Assembly: GCA_025449115.1 (NCBI GenBank)
Contig: JAHLKC010000036.1
Span: forward strand, 228,506-292,505
From: Chytridium lagenaria
Lineage: Eukaryota; Chytridiomycota; Chytridiomycetes; Chytridiales; Chytridiaceae
Length of the DNA: 64,000 nucleotides
Reading direction: 5' to 3'
The translations under genes and the position numbers were made by a program. Below the pieces are notes generated by a model. That model had not been told where the DNA came from, did not search any database, and saw nothing but the letters and a program-made list of their open reading frames with translations. Positions 35,566-46,575 of this stretch are shown here, in pieces. The stretch's first letter is position 1. Each line of letters starts with the position of its first letter.

Positions 35566-38454
35566 TCACCACCGTCTTCCCATCCGGCCCCAAAACCCCA
35601 ACCCATACACCTCCAACCCAGCATTAAAGCTCAAATCCTCTGCCCTCCTCGCAGTCCCCAACGCACTCGGACTCACACAATCAGGGTCAGCATTACATTT
35701 ATCAATCAAATACTTGGCCTCCCTCTCCCCCTTCCTCACAAGGTAAGGGTCCATCCCCATCCCCTTAATATACTCATCAGAGATGGTCGTGGGGTATCGA
35801 ATCCGTTCCATGTCCTTGTAATCTCCAGCAGGAGGTGGAGGTGGGAGATTCGCGGGTCGATCGTACTGGGCAGCGGCGGCCATTTCCTCTGCGGTACGAG
35901 GAGGTCGGAGAATCATGGGTGCACCAGGGTCCCCATGTTTCCAAGGTCCCGCAACAGCATTCGGATCAAAATCTTTGGGAATGGCGAGAACGTAATCGGA
36001 AAACGCCTTGTGGATAACGTAACCTTCAGGGATGACAATGTCGCGGTTCTGGCAGGTGACAATGGTGCGGTTGGTCTCCAGGTCAATGTACACGGCTGGG
36101 AGCGGTGCTGCGTATTTCGGGGCCGCGTAGATGGCATCTGGATTCGGGAGGGCGGTGGTGGTGAAGGATGGGGAGTACGGGGCGGTGGTGGTTGGAAGGG
36201 CAGTGGTGGTAGCGTGGTGCCTAGTGTGGGCGTATGCGGCCATCTGAGTAGCGGCTCCGTTGGCGCCATAGTAGACATAGCCTTCAGCGAGGACACGGGT
36301 GTCAACGGGCCGAGTGGCAGGGAGGGCGGGAGCGGCCGTGATGGTGGTGGCGGGTGCAGCAGTGATCTTTGAGGTTTCCCCGTACACTTGATCTTCTTCA
36401 GAAAGACCACGGGCGAATAAGGGGGTTCGACCTTCAAACGACAGCGAGAGAGGCGATGAGACTTTCGAACCAGAGACCAGAGCTTCCAAAGTTGACGAGA
36501 ATGGTGTCGTTGCCACCTCCAAAGGCCGGGTTAATGGCAGTGTTGGTGGGGAGAGGACCGGCAGTGGTGACGGGGTCACCACCTTCGGTCGTAGTAGCAT
36601 CACCACCACCACCACCAGAGGGATTCGGGGAAGGCGTGGTCGATCGGCAGCCAGGGTTGGGGCCGTGTGGGATGTCTCCGGCAGAGGTGGAGTACCTATG
36701 GTCAGATGCGTAAATATAAAAACACAACAAATGAATAACAAAAGCACGAAAAAAGATTTTGTCTCTCGCTCACCTGTAGCAAAGTGTTCCACCTTCAGTG
36801 TTCAAAACATCACCCGCCGTAAAGGGCCATGAGAAAAGACTTTGGTCAGAGCTGGCACGCGCACCGTCAGAAAGGAAACCCTCATAAGAATCCCTAAAGT
36901 TTGGGCAAAGACTCTGCCATTTCCACCAAATCTTATCAACCATAGCGTGGTGCTGGCGGAACAAGAGCAGTTAGAGAGGAGAACAAAAAAAAAAAAAAGA
37001 CTTACAAAGTAGAAAAGAGGGTCGTTTGGCGAAAAGTAAAAGTTTCCGAGATCGCAACCGTCACCACCAACCTGTATCATATTACACAAGAAGAAGAAAA
37101 CGGAAAATGAGTGCCAAACCATAATAGAAGGGTTCATTATTTTCAATTTCACTCTTACCGTCAAATGCCCAACGGCGTGAAAGTTTCTCGCGTCGTCACC
37201 TCTAAAACTAGTGTAATCCGCTGCAACCTCAAAAATTCCCTTCAAGACAGATGCGTCAGTCAAGGCTGCGCCGACTCGCCCACAACGCCTCAAGCACGTA
37301 GGGTTCCCAGAATAACCTCGAGTCTGACCAGGCCCCGTAGCCGGATCCGGCGAAACCTTGTAACCAGTTGTAGTGAATTGGCCGTTGGTGAGGCACCGGT
37401 CATTTCCTGTACCCTGGGATCCAAAGTAGCTGAAAATGTCCGAGTCCCACCAGTTTTGCGAAACGGCGGACCAGTCCCAGTAAACGAGACCGTCGTTCCA
37501 GCCGACCGTTTGAAGGGCACGCTCCATCATGGCGAGCATGCCGCGGTGGTATGGGTAGAAGATGGCATTTGCGTGAGCCCAACTCGCAGAGTTTGTGTGC
37601 CTTTAAACTGGTTAGTTGGGGGAATGGGGATATGGAGACAAAAACTACCAAAGCGGATATAAAATAAAAGAAAAGCTACCAAAGCGGATATAGAAGAAAA
37701 CAAGTCCACTTTGAGAATAATAATTTTAACAAAAATAATAATAAAAAAAATCACATAAAAAAAACACCAAGAGCAAGCAAGAACGGGCAGAATGGAATAT
37801 TCAAAATGGAAGGAAAACAAACACCAAAGAAACCGAGAATTCACGTGTGTGACAAGAAACTAAAATAAATAAATGGGTGGGCAAGTGTTACACAAGTACA
37901 CATCCATGCAAGCTGGAAAAAAAGGCTTGTGTATCAAGTTGAAGGGCATCATCATCCCAATAATAATTGAAAGATGATGGTATCGATGGAGGCGTCCTAC
38001 TCCTTCACCCCATCCCATTTCTATTCGATTCCAATCCCATTTCCAGTTTTTCATCCCATGTAGATAAGAAATTGGAAGAACAGAAGAAAAATAAAAGAAC
38101 TACTACGCTACAATAGGGAAACTACTGCAAAAAGCATGTCAAGGAATGAACTCACGTCACCACAAAATCATAAAAAGAGATGCTGTTGGGATCCGACGTC
38201 TGGTAAGAGAGGGGTCTATCGGCAAGAGCCTTGATGGCGGTGATGTCTAAAAGAATGAGTTTTTGTTAAAAACTTGAGCAAGATACAGATCTGTAATAAA
38301 TGATTAAATATATATACTCACAAGCGTTCTTTTGGCCAGTGGACAACTCATTCCACTCTCTGCGGATGACCACGTTGGAACATTGTGCATTTGCAATGCC
38401 AGCTGTGCCAAGGACTGCCAGCAATGCTGTCAGTAGAGTCCTTTTCAACTTCAT
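35566..38454 (-). CDS. Secreted tyrosinase with long C-terminal extension
   Basis: Type-3 copper monophenol/diphenol oxidase, probably secreted. Six exons: 38454-38322, 38246-38156, 37600-37159, 37071-37006, 36952-36774, 36695-35566, with GT/AG introns (51-88 bp, but 555 bp for intron 2). Signal peptide MKLKRTLLTALLAVLGTAG with cleavage near NAQ. CuA: TNSASWAHANAIFYPYHRGM, where Tyr replaces the usual Trp before HR. CuB: FHAVGHLT, then NDPLFYF joined by splicing to HHAMVDKIWW. After the core: a Gly/Thr/Pro-rich linker, a second Thr/Ala-rich linker and a C-terminal module with RKGEREAKYLIDKCNADPDC. The joined exons total one base more than a multiple of three. The extra base is in AAA at 36435-36437, where the pseudogene copy keeps frame, so a sequencing error or recent frameshift is likely. 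Confidence 0.85.
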
Positions 38455-39190
38455 TGTAGTAGTTCTTGATCCCCTTTCTTTCTTTCTTGGACTAGTTTGT
38501 ATGGAGTAGGATGGAGTATGTAATGTATACTCGAAGGATGAGGAAGTGATGGATGGATGGATGGAGTAAAGTGATGGATGGAGGTGATGGGTAATAATCT
38601 ATGTAGGTAGTATGTAATATGTAATGTAGGTAGGTAGGGTTGAGTACAACGCCCGTCCTCTTTCCTCTATATTAATATAACTATGACTGAGCGACTCTAA
38701 ATACAACTTTTTTCTTTTATTAATAATAAAATAATAATTTAATTAAATAAATAAAATATTTATTACCCTGACGATTATGGACTCACGTTGTTTGTTTCAG
38801 ATAAAATAAATAATAAAATAAATAATTATTAATAAAATAAAATAAAATAAATTTGAATTGTGGATGAATAAAATAAAATAAATTCTACAAATATATAATA
38901 GTTACACACGTGTTACACTGAAACGGTTTGCCTTGTCCCTTATATATAAATTTATATAAGTAATTAAATAATTAATTTTTTCTTCTTTCATCAACTTGAC
39001 AACTTCTTCTGACTCACAACAACAACAACAACAACAAGAGATGAAATTCTCTCAGCCCCCAACAACAACGCCCATTCAAGTAATACACAACAGCAAGGCA
39101 AACTAAAAACAATAGGAAGCATTACATTCAAATGATGCCAATCCATTAACATCGCACCCAACGTCGTCGCCTTCATGACAAGAACATACT
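38455..39190. promoter_or_regulatory. AT-rich upstream region of tyrosinase
   Basis: The first 200 bp upstream of the tyrosinase start carry GATGGATGGATGGA- and GTAGGTAGG-type short repeats, then a very AT-rich block (38.69-38.98 kb) of ATAAAATAA simple sequence. It includes TATATTAATATAA at about 38.67 kb, a TATA-like site. A promoter is inferred from position only. Confidence 0.35.
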
Positions 39191-39867
39191 TTACGTCTTT
39201 AACCACTCCTCGACATCACTCGCATCCCTCGCAGTATGTTGGGTGTGCATAAACACAGTCTCTGTTCCAAGCGATGCTCCAGTGATACGTACATGTAGGT
39301 TCAAGTCAGCACAGGAATTAGAGGGCGTTGGCGGATATGTATTGGAAGATGCGCAGGCAATTTCGTCTATATCTCTACTGTTTTTAATAAAAGGTTGCGA
39401 TGTGAATTCGACGATTTCTGCTGAACGCTCTGTAATGTCATCTCAAACACCCAAAAACATGAAAAGCAGATATAAACGGGCTTAGAAACATGACAACGTT
39501 CAATTTAATCCAATCACCACACTAACCATCTCGGTAACATTTCCACCACCTCCATCCTTCTAACCCCCTTGATCACAAACTCCTGAATCTCTTCCTCTGC
39601 TCGCTCCTGCGCCAAATGTAAAATAAATTGAAACGCGGACACGAGCTGATCTTCGGCGAGGTGTGGGGCCATGATGTGATGGAGGACGGCGTGGGCTGTT
39701 TCCATGGGGTGGGTTGACCATGGGATTTGGGGGTGCAGGAAAGGGAGAGAAGACCGAGGAGGACCACGACGAGGCGCGGAAGGGTGGGATGATGGAAGAA
39801 TTAGAAGAGATTGGTGAGATGGGACGTTGCTTACATGAAGAACTGTAGGCAACCAGGTTACGTACAT
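39191..39867 (-). CDS. Unidentified spliced gene (3' part)
   Basis: The last exon is clear on the minus strand: it reads ERSAEIVEFTSQPFIKNSRD, then CASSNTYPPTPSNSCADLNL and ARDASDVEEWLKT, with TAA at 39191-39193. An upstream exon (39.54-39.72 kb) reads METAHAVLHHIMAPHLAEDQ, LVSAFQFILHLAQERAEEEI and EFVIKGVRRMEVVEMLPRW. An intron between them (about 39.45-39.53 kb) is needed, but its exact ends could not be fixed. Exons further upstream toward 40.0 kb are likely. The protein is helical, not recognised, with no signal peptide seen in these exons. Confidence 0.45.
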
Positions 39868-40222
39868 TAAGTAGAAAGCATATTTGTTGGGGTTTTATTA
39901 TAGGAAGAAAAGAAACAGAGAGTGGAAACGAGGTATGATGCGTTCGTTTCGGTGATGGGACGTACCAGATCGGTGACGTTGAGCCTCGAATACAAAATTA
40001 TCCTTTCTTTTGTCCTTCTCTTCTTTTAATAAAAGACAGTGAAGCAGGTTTTGATTGCATGTTCTCACTTTTAATATTGCAAATCAGCTGATGGAAGTTG
40101 TGATGGAAGTTGTGATGTGGGTCAGTTGCTCCTTCCAGCGCCAGATTTGAGACAAAGGATGGACATTATTCTATATTTGAATGACCCGGTAACGTTCTTT
40201 ATTCTAAAAAATCGTTGCGCGA

Positions 40223-41153
40223 TCACTCATTGAGAGAAACAACTGAAGAAGCCGCAGACGGAGGTGGGGTACACGCTTCATGACAACATCTCACAATGTA
40301 ATGCACAATGCGGTACACCTGCAACACCTTTGATTCGTCATAAGAACGTAGGTCCATTATAAAATCTTCACTTTGCCACAGAAAGCCAACTTCATCGATG
40401 AGAACGAACTGCCACTGTTTTGCATTCGAGAGAATTCCCCAGACACGCTTATTGGCCTTACCAGCATCCACTCGAATCTTGTATAGAGATGCGGCTTCTG
40501 CGACACACTGCCACAGGTCTTGCTCACCGATGCTTGTCTTTGCTTCCACAGCAACCAGATGAACTTCCCGAGGAATCGCGTTGTCAAACATGTCTTTTCC
40601 TTTTCCGAATCCAACAGTGTAATCCGTTCTTCCATATAGCTTACGCTTCTTTGGACCGTTCGTTTCCACCGTCACATCCAGTTCTGGAAAGATACGCAGT
40701 TTTTCATTAAATTCAGGGCGAAGAATGATATCGCTGAGAAAGAGGTTGAGGAAGATACGACGACCGGCTTCATTGTGCTGATGGAAAGCTTTGCCAACTC
40801 TTTCAAAAGCTGTTTTGAACTCAGGTTCTGGGTGAACGGTTTCGTCAATCACATAACCAGTCCACTTTCGATAGGAGGTATTGACTCCAGTGACTGCTTG
40901 AATCCATTCGCTGTCGGCCTCAGAGAACGATTTTGATCTGGGAGGTTCCTTGATGGCGAGCTTGATGTATGTATCGTAGCGCCTGACAGAGGCCCTAGCA
41001 TAAACTAGCAACTCGGCAATGCCATCCAGCTCGATTCGCTCGTCATCCGTAATGCTTTCTTGAAAGTTCTTCTTCTGCAAGTGAGTCTTTTCTCTTAACG
41101 AGGTCTTCGATTTCTCGTTCGGCAGCAGCTAGTTGTTGAAAGGCGAGGTCCAT
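40223..41153 (-). CDS. PD-(D/E)XK nuclease-like protein (crinkler-type effector C-terminal domain resemblance)
   Basis: ATG at 41153 opens a coiled-coil-like segment (FQQLAAAEREIEDLVKRKD). A one-base shift near 41075 (or an implausibly short 25-nt intron) joins it to the 285-codon frame ending at 40223. The nuclease core shows YGRTDYTVGFGKGKD (catalytic Asp), then EVHLVAVEAKTS (the E-x-K strand) and QDLWQCVAEAASLYK, the helix with the conserved Gln found in many PD-(D/E)XK folds. Later WGILSNAKQWQFVLID matches the strand pair typical of this group. Chytrid and Rhizophagus genomes hold many such proteins, some at the C termini of crinklers. No signal peptide or LFLAK-type header is visible, so effector status is not shown. 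Confidence 0.6.
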
Positions 41154-41577
41154 TTTTGGTTGTTATATTTCGATTGATGAGAAAAATGAGGGAAAATGAA
41201 AAGTTGATAGAGGGGTAAAAACTGATTGATTTGGCGGGGAGATGGAACTGTTATCAAGCAACACTGCGAAGCGTCTCCAGAGGTGACGTCTTAAACCGTA
41301 TTGACACGCGCCGTTTATTACTTAAAAAAAAAAAAGAGAAAAAAAGAAAGAACAACCCGACTCTTGAAATAATATTTATCGTTTCATTAGACTAGAGAAA
41401 TAACCATTGATGTCAGTCATCTCTTCCGACAACTATGCGGTCTTTAATATGTTAGAAAACATGGAATAAAGAACGCGTCAATAAGATTATACATATGCAT
41501 ACTTGAACAATAACCCCTTGCTAAAAGAAATCAATTAACCGTCTAATCAATCATTAGTTCCACCACTCCATTACATT
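41154..41577. other. Intergenic, nothing recognised
   Basis: Spacer upstream of the nuclease-like gene; includes a poly-A/GAAA simple stretch near 41.32 kb. No supported feature. Confidence 0.45.
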
Positions 41578-42245
41578 CTATGTTGCCTGCAGGAAATCTG
41601 GATCTCTCTCATCAGTGTCCCTCCTATTGACAACTGCTGTCCAACCACCCAAAGGCTGATCAGGTTTACTCCTCACCTCCCAAACCTTATTGAAGACTGT
41701 AATTAACCTATCTCTCTTTGGAGTCGTCTGTAAGACATCCAAGTAGTTTGTCTTATCTCTTTTAATTGACAGACATTCCTATTCTCCCACCTCAACGAGA
41801 ATGCAGCCATTGAGGTTAACGTAAATACACTCAAATCCATAGCCATCCTGGAAGCCCTGTTCAATCAGCTTCTGCAAACCACTAGCTAAGTCAGGATCAT
41901 CTGGCCTCTATAATTTCCCATCGTTATCATCAATAAATAAACAGTATACTTACTGGAAGTGCGTTAAAGTCTTAAACTATGATCCATTGCTTTGGCCTTC
42001 TCTGCTGCCCCATCTTGTCTCGGCTCTTCTTCTCCCTCGTCCTCCTCCTCACAATGCTCTTGAGGGACATGGCGTTGCGTCATTGTTGTTGCTGTTGTCG
42101 CCACCACATCTGGCAGCTGCTTTGTTGTCGCCGTTGCTGTTGCCGCCACTGCCACCTCTGGCTGCTGCTTTGTTGTTGCCGTCGCTGTTGCCGCCACTGC
42201 CACCTCTGGCTGCTGTGTTGAAGGAGTTGTCGCCTCTGCGGCCAC
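41578..42245 (-). pseudogene. Decayed ORF with Ala/Thr coding minisatellite
   Basis: N-terminal half (42245 to 41.96 kb) has a repeated QQPEVAVAATATATTKQ unit encoded by a roughly 39-bp tandem repeat, then an acidic tail (EHCEEEDEGEEEPRQDG). After a one-base shift and a likely 46-bp intron (GTAAGTATAC...TTATAG, near 41.91-41.96 kb) the frame continues as RPDDPDLASGLQKLIEQGFQ, FECIYVNLNGCILVEVGE, one stop, then RLITVFNKVWEVRSKPDQPL and ends DERDPDFLQAT at 41578. The family is not recognised. One stop and one frameshift suggest a pseudogene or sequence errors. Confidence 0.45.
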
Positions 42246-43969
42246 CGTGAAATATTGAAGTGCGACATCATCGGTTATTTACACTATATGTCCTCATATT
42301 CAAATGGGGAGATGGGGTGGATGTCTTCTTGAGTTCCAAGCCTACAGCAGAACATGGGTCATGCCATTCTGTAGGTAGGAAGTCCCTGCTTGGTTTCCGG
42401 CGTCAGCAATGTACTCTTGATGCTCGGCCGGCAGACGACTCGTGGGGTTATCATCTCACAATCAAGGGTTTCTAGTAATAAAAGGGGCAATAACACATAT
42501 AACATACCTTGTAGCTTATACACCTGGCGTCGTAGAACACGCCATGGGGGAGCCACTCTCCGCCATGCTTCAATCACCTTTTCACCAGTTGTATGTGCAC
42601 TTCCTTTCCAGCCTACGTTGCAAAGCAGGGCATGCAGCATCTGCTCACTGCATCAACTGCCAACGTCATTGGGGGACATAGGAAGGAGTGATGGCTAGCC
42701 CGTCATGCCGTGATCCTGCCATCAATGGATAGGGATCAGAACTAGGCTTCAGCTAAGGAGGCGAAAATACTGGGATTGAACCAGCTCCAAATGCCTTTGT
42801 TCCCTGGGTTCAGCCCAGTAAGCTGACTGCGAGAGGAATAGCCTGGCGGCGACAGCAGAGGGTTAGGCAGGCATTCCCTGAAATATTAATGGTGGATGGC
42901 AAGGGGATCATGGGCAAGAGAGCCCCAGAGGAGCCCAAATCTCAAAGAGCAGAAATGAAGGTCAACAATCCATCTATTAACGTAATACATGAAATGGAAA
43001 CACTTATACAACCCAAAAACAAACAAAACACAGAACACACAGCTTTACACGACGCCGATACCTCGAACGCGCGTAAAGTCTATGTCACCTCCTTCAGTAA
43101 AAACCCTATAACATAAGGGAAAAGAATAGAGGATTTCGTGTATTTATACTTGGGACCGCGTAAGTTGCGTCCATTTACGTAAAGTAATAGGAATCACTTT
43201 AGTACTTAAAGTGAAGGTGTGAAGTGAAAAACCACTAGAACTTCACAGAAGGTTTTCTTATATTTCACGTGATATGTTTTACTATAAATAAAAGATGTAA
43301 TGACTATAAGTGACTGTCTTATCTTAGGGGCCACATATATTTCCAAGAGCACATGTTTGCTAATATGATGATTCTTTGTTGTTAAATTACGACTGACGTC
43401 ACTAATTATATAGACGTGTTAGGAACAAGCAGAAGTATAGGGGTGTATGTGTTTATTGTTTATATTTTTCTCGTTTCTTGTTTGTTTTGTTGTTCACTAT
43501 ATCCTTTTTTAACTAACTTATTTACAGCAGCAAAATTAATAATAAACTGAGAGAGAAGTTGTCCCAACAAAAATCATCATATCCTGTCCTGTCTGTGCAT
43601 GATCTTCCCCCCAACATTGCTTATATATCACCATGTCTTTCTATCTGCCTGTTACTTGGAATGGGCCTGTTTTTAATTAAGTTGTAAAGTGTACCATGGC
43701 ACAGGATGCTGTGACATGCTCTTGAATGAGAACTCCTTCAATGCCCCTCCTGCTCATGGACGATGACAGGCAAGTACGCTAATCATTTTTGCATCAAAAA
43801 TCTACTACTGAATACCTCATTGCTTGGGGAAGCAAACATAACCCCATTGAAGTGAGTTGTTCTTTTCAACCTTTAATTCCATAGTTGGTTTTTTTTATAA
43901 CTCACCGCCTACTAACAACTTATAACATAGCAAGCCCCAACTTACACTCTCTCTGTCAGAGATGATAAA
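42246..43969. other. Gene-poor spacer with a tRNA-derived-like repeat
   Basis: No supported ORF. At 42.74-42.88 kb, read on the minus strand, GGTTCAATCCC matches an RNA polymerase III B box, inside sequence unlike a full tRNA (GCTGGTTCAATCCCAGTA forms a T-arm). It may be a SINE remnant. The rest is AT-rich with nothing recognisable. Confidence 0.35.
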
Positions 43970-44166
43970 TGTTTGGCAATTGTTAATTGCATTCATCTCA
44001 AATACCCTGCATATGTTAAGAACTCAAGACTGATTTGTTGCCCAAGACTGATACTCAAGCATTTGCGTTTAATTACTTCATACCCAACACCTTACTACAA
44101 GCCTTGTATACACGCGTATTGCAAGAAACGTCAGGGTCACATTAGCGAAATTTCTCTCAAGATGAA

Positions 44167-44706
44167 AACAAGTTGAAGAGATTACAAAGCCTCAAAACGA
44201 CATCCACACAGAGGCTCTGTTTAACTTTACGGCCTATAGCAGGGGCAAGGAGTAGAGTACATATGAGTAAGGGCCTGGCTTCAACCGGAAGCTCTCTAGA
44301 GGATATTTTCACGCTGCTCCTCTTGTTACTTGGAGACGATCTCAGGTTTGCCGCTTTACTTTTTCTTATTTTGTAGCTAATTATCTACCGCCGTCTTTAT
44401 TTTTAGCTTCAACCACACGCCTCAATAGAATTGCGCTCCAAGAATGGTCGTGCATTGATTCAGGATAATCACTCCTTGTTGGAGCTTGTGTCCAACGCTG
44501 TGAGGAAGCCATTTCCGCGTTTTGCTCAATTCAAGTATCCTTTGCAATGAGCTTAGATTTAGCAAAATAGAAGGATTTTGCTGCCCGATGGCATGTCCTC
44601 GGGTGTGTTCGTAAATTTTAACGTGAAAGCAATCCCTCACAAGGACACCAATGATGCCCCTGGTTCTTTTTGTTCTATTCTTTCATATGGCATCAATTTT
44701 CGCTAG
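44167..44706 (+). pseudogene. Decayed multi-exon gene fragment, unidentified
   Basis: A coding trail on the plus strand: EEITKPQNDIHTEALFNFTA to about 44.25 kb, two in-frame stops, GPGFNRKLSRGYFHAAPLVT, an intron (44346-44406, GTTTGC...TTTTAG), then LQPHASIELRSKNGRALIQD and LLELVSNAVRKPFPRFAQFK. A second short intron-like segment (GTATCC...GATTTAG, about 44537-44562) leads to ILLPDGMSSGVFVNFNVKAI, ending NFR, TAG at about 44706. The family is not recognised. Stops before the first intron indicate decay. Confidence 0.4.
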
Positions 44707-45799
44707 TGTTTAGTGATAAGTATCGCGGTGAAATTTGACAACAGGTAATAAATTTTTGTTGGTTCTCATGCTTATTGGTAGTATTGCCGTAGTGTGAGGT
44801 GGTAGGGTATACGTAACCTTTTGAAAAAAAGAGGCGTAATGGGCCGGTACCAAGACCAATGTGCATCAGGAAATGTCATTGATGGCTAAGATATCGCTTT
44901 CAAAGGTTGTTAATGCTCAAAGCCATGTAAAAACTCATTTAAGAATCATTGTAGCGATGTAGGGTTAGAAACATAAAGGCAACGGTTAACGGTCGCAAAA
45001 CGTAAGCCCACCAGTACACGGCAGCAAAAGGCCATTTACGCTCATTTTTGATAAGTGTTGCTCACAAAATTGTAACTGTTGTTTTTTACACCACTGAACC
45101 TTGAGCTGCGTACATCATAGTACAAAGCTTTGCTCTATACTGACCTTGTGCAGTGTTGTGGCGCTTAGTGCGCAGCCAATCTCTCGTATTAGGCGCTTGC
45201 GGGATGCTTTTGGCTGATACCTTGCATTAGAAAAGCAAACTCTGCGTCACACCGAAAAAAAATGGGGTATGCTGCCGCAGACGTGCGCATACACCGGACG
45301 CGCTTGCTTGCCTCTATTATCATCCCCACCAAAAACAGCTACTGCAGACCCGCTGCACCAATTATCAAACTCGTTTCTATCACAGTTGATATCCACATGT
45401 TCTATCTACCTTTCTTCAGTGTTGTGGCGCTCAGTACGCAGCCAATCTGTTGTATTGGGCGGTTGCGGGATGCTTTTTGGGGATAAATACCGGCGTAAAA
45501 AGTAGAGCGTTTGAGAAGTATTGAAAAGTCGGTCAAGTTCCCCTCCACCCTTAAAGAGGAGATCGTATAAATTGCACTCACCGTTGATCTGTTCGTCTGT
45601 TGGACAGACCCGCTGGCCGTATGGCCAACCTGCAGGGCATGTGAGATTATTGGATAACCTCACCAAGAGGCATGAATGCGTCGCTTATATAGACGTCGTG
45701 CCATTATCCTTATTTCCTTATTCCCGTTCCATTCTTTTCCCTCTCGGGGTTTTTCATAGTTTTTCCCCATAGATACGAGAGAGGTTTTTATAGAAGGAA
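44707..45799. other. Gene-poor spacer
   Basis: Contains a duplicated segment of about 70 bp (45.15-45.22 and 45.42-45.49 kb) sharing CAGTGTTGTGGCGCT and TTGCGGGATGCTTTT. No gene supported; short open frames across the repeat are not convincing. Confidence 0.4.
45152..45490. repeat. Two diverged direct copies of a ~70-bp segment
   Basis: Copies at about 45152-45222 and 45417-45490, same orientation, 195 bp apart, sharing GTTGTGGCGCT, ACGCAGCCAATCT-like and TTGCGGGATGCTTTT blocks with scattered substitutions. Confidence 0.7.
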
Positions 45800-46575
45800 G
45801 GGCGGTCGACGTGGTACGCCAACTTATGACATGCTACCACGTTGGTCGAGATGCCTGTTGTTGTTATTTGATTCCCCTTTATGTATTGTTTTATTATTTG
45901 TAGAAAGTTGAATAGATTTACATACACCTCTTCAGTCCTGGATTAAGCCCTCTGCACATTCAGGCCAGCCCCTGGTGGGCTGAGCTATCATCTTTCCCAT
46001 TTATATTCACTCTTGTGTGTTGAGTTGTACTAGCGGGTGCTCTGGTTAGCACGCCGCCGAGGGAGACTGCGATCCGAACCAAGACATTGTCTAAGAAGGT
46101 ATGAGCCATGGGAATACGCCTCAAGGGCATGATTCCTTTGAAGGTTTGGTCAGTATAACTACCTCTGTTCTATTCTCGATGGCTATGACAGGCTATCTAG
46201 TTGCCTGTGAGTGGGAGAGCGGCATGAGCAGGGCCCTAGGTAGATGAGATCGAGATAGAACATGTTAAAACGGCTTATTGCGGCGAATATGAGGCCTGGT
46301 ACACTCCTTGGAGCGGGATGGAATCCCTTCTCGTAGACCCCTTTCCCCTAGTCACTTTAGATCTAGTCTCTAGGCATTTCCCTTCCTTTTTTCCCTTTAT
46401 TATTAACGATTAGAACGAAAACCACAGCAACTTAAATCCCCGCTGTCACTAAAGGCAGAATAGGGCTTGACTCTTGATCTAGGAGTACTTCCTAGACTCT
46501 AGTCTCGTCACCTATTATGTGGTTCTCTACCTCTGTATGCCGGGGCTTAGCAGAGGGGGCCATAGAGAGAACTTC
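45800..46575. repeat. Dispersed non-coding repeat, copy 2 (inverted relative to 4 kb)
   Basis: Reverse-complement homolog of 4.06-4.65 kb. Examples are GACATGCTACCACGTTGGTC with ATGCCTGTTGTTGTTATTTG at 45.83-45.87 kb, CGGGATGGAATCCCTTCTCG at 46.31 kb and TAGGGCTTGACTCTTGATCT at 46.46 kb. This copy has an extra internal block (about 45.91-46.19 kb), including a GGTTAGCACGCCGCCG segment that resembles a tRNA D-arm/A box only loosely. No ORF. Confidence 0.65.

Noticed and set aside
35835..36713. Plus-strand ORFs opposite the tyrosinase C-terminal region
   Set aside because: Low-complexity shadows of the Thr/Pro-rich linker.
41054..41078. 25-nt intron in the nuclease-like gene
   Set aside because: GT...CAG ends keep frame, but 25 nt is shorter than every other intron here; a one-base indel is more likely.
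45990..46080. tRNA-like GGTTAGCACGCC and GATCCGAACC in the dispersed repeat
   Set aside because: Box spacing and consensus do not fit a tRNA; SINE origin cannot be shown from this alone.
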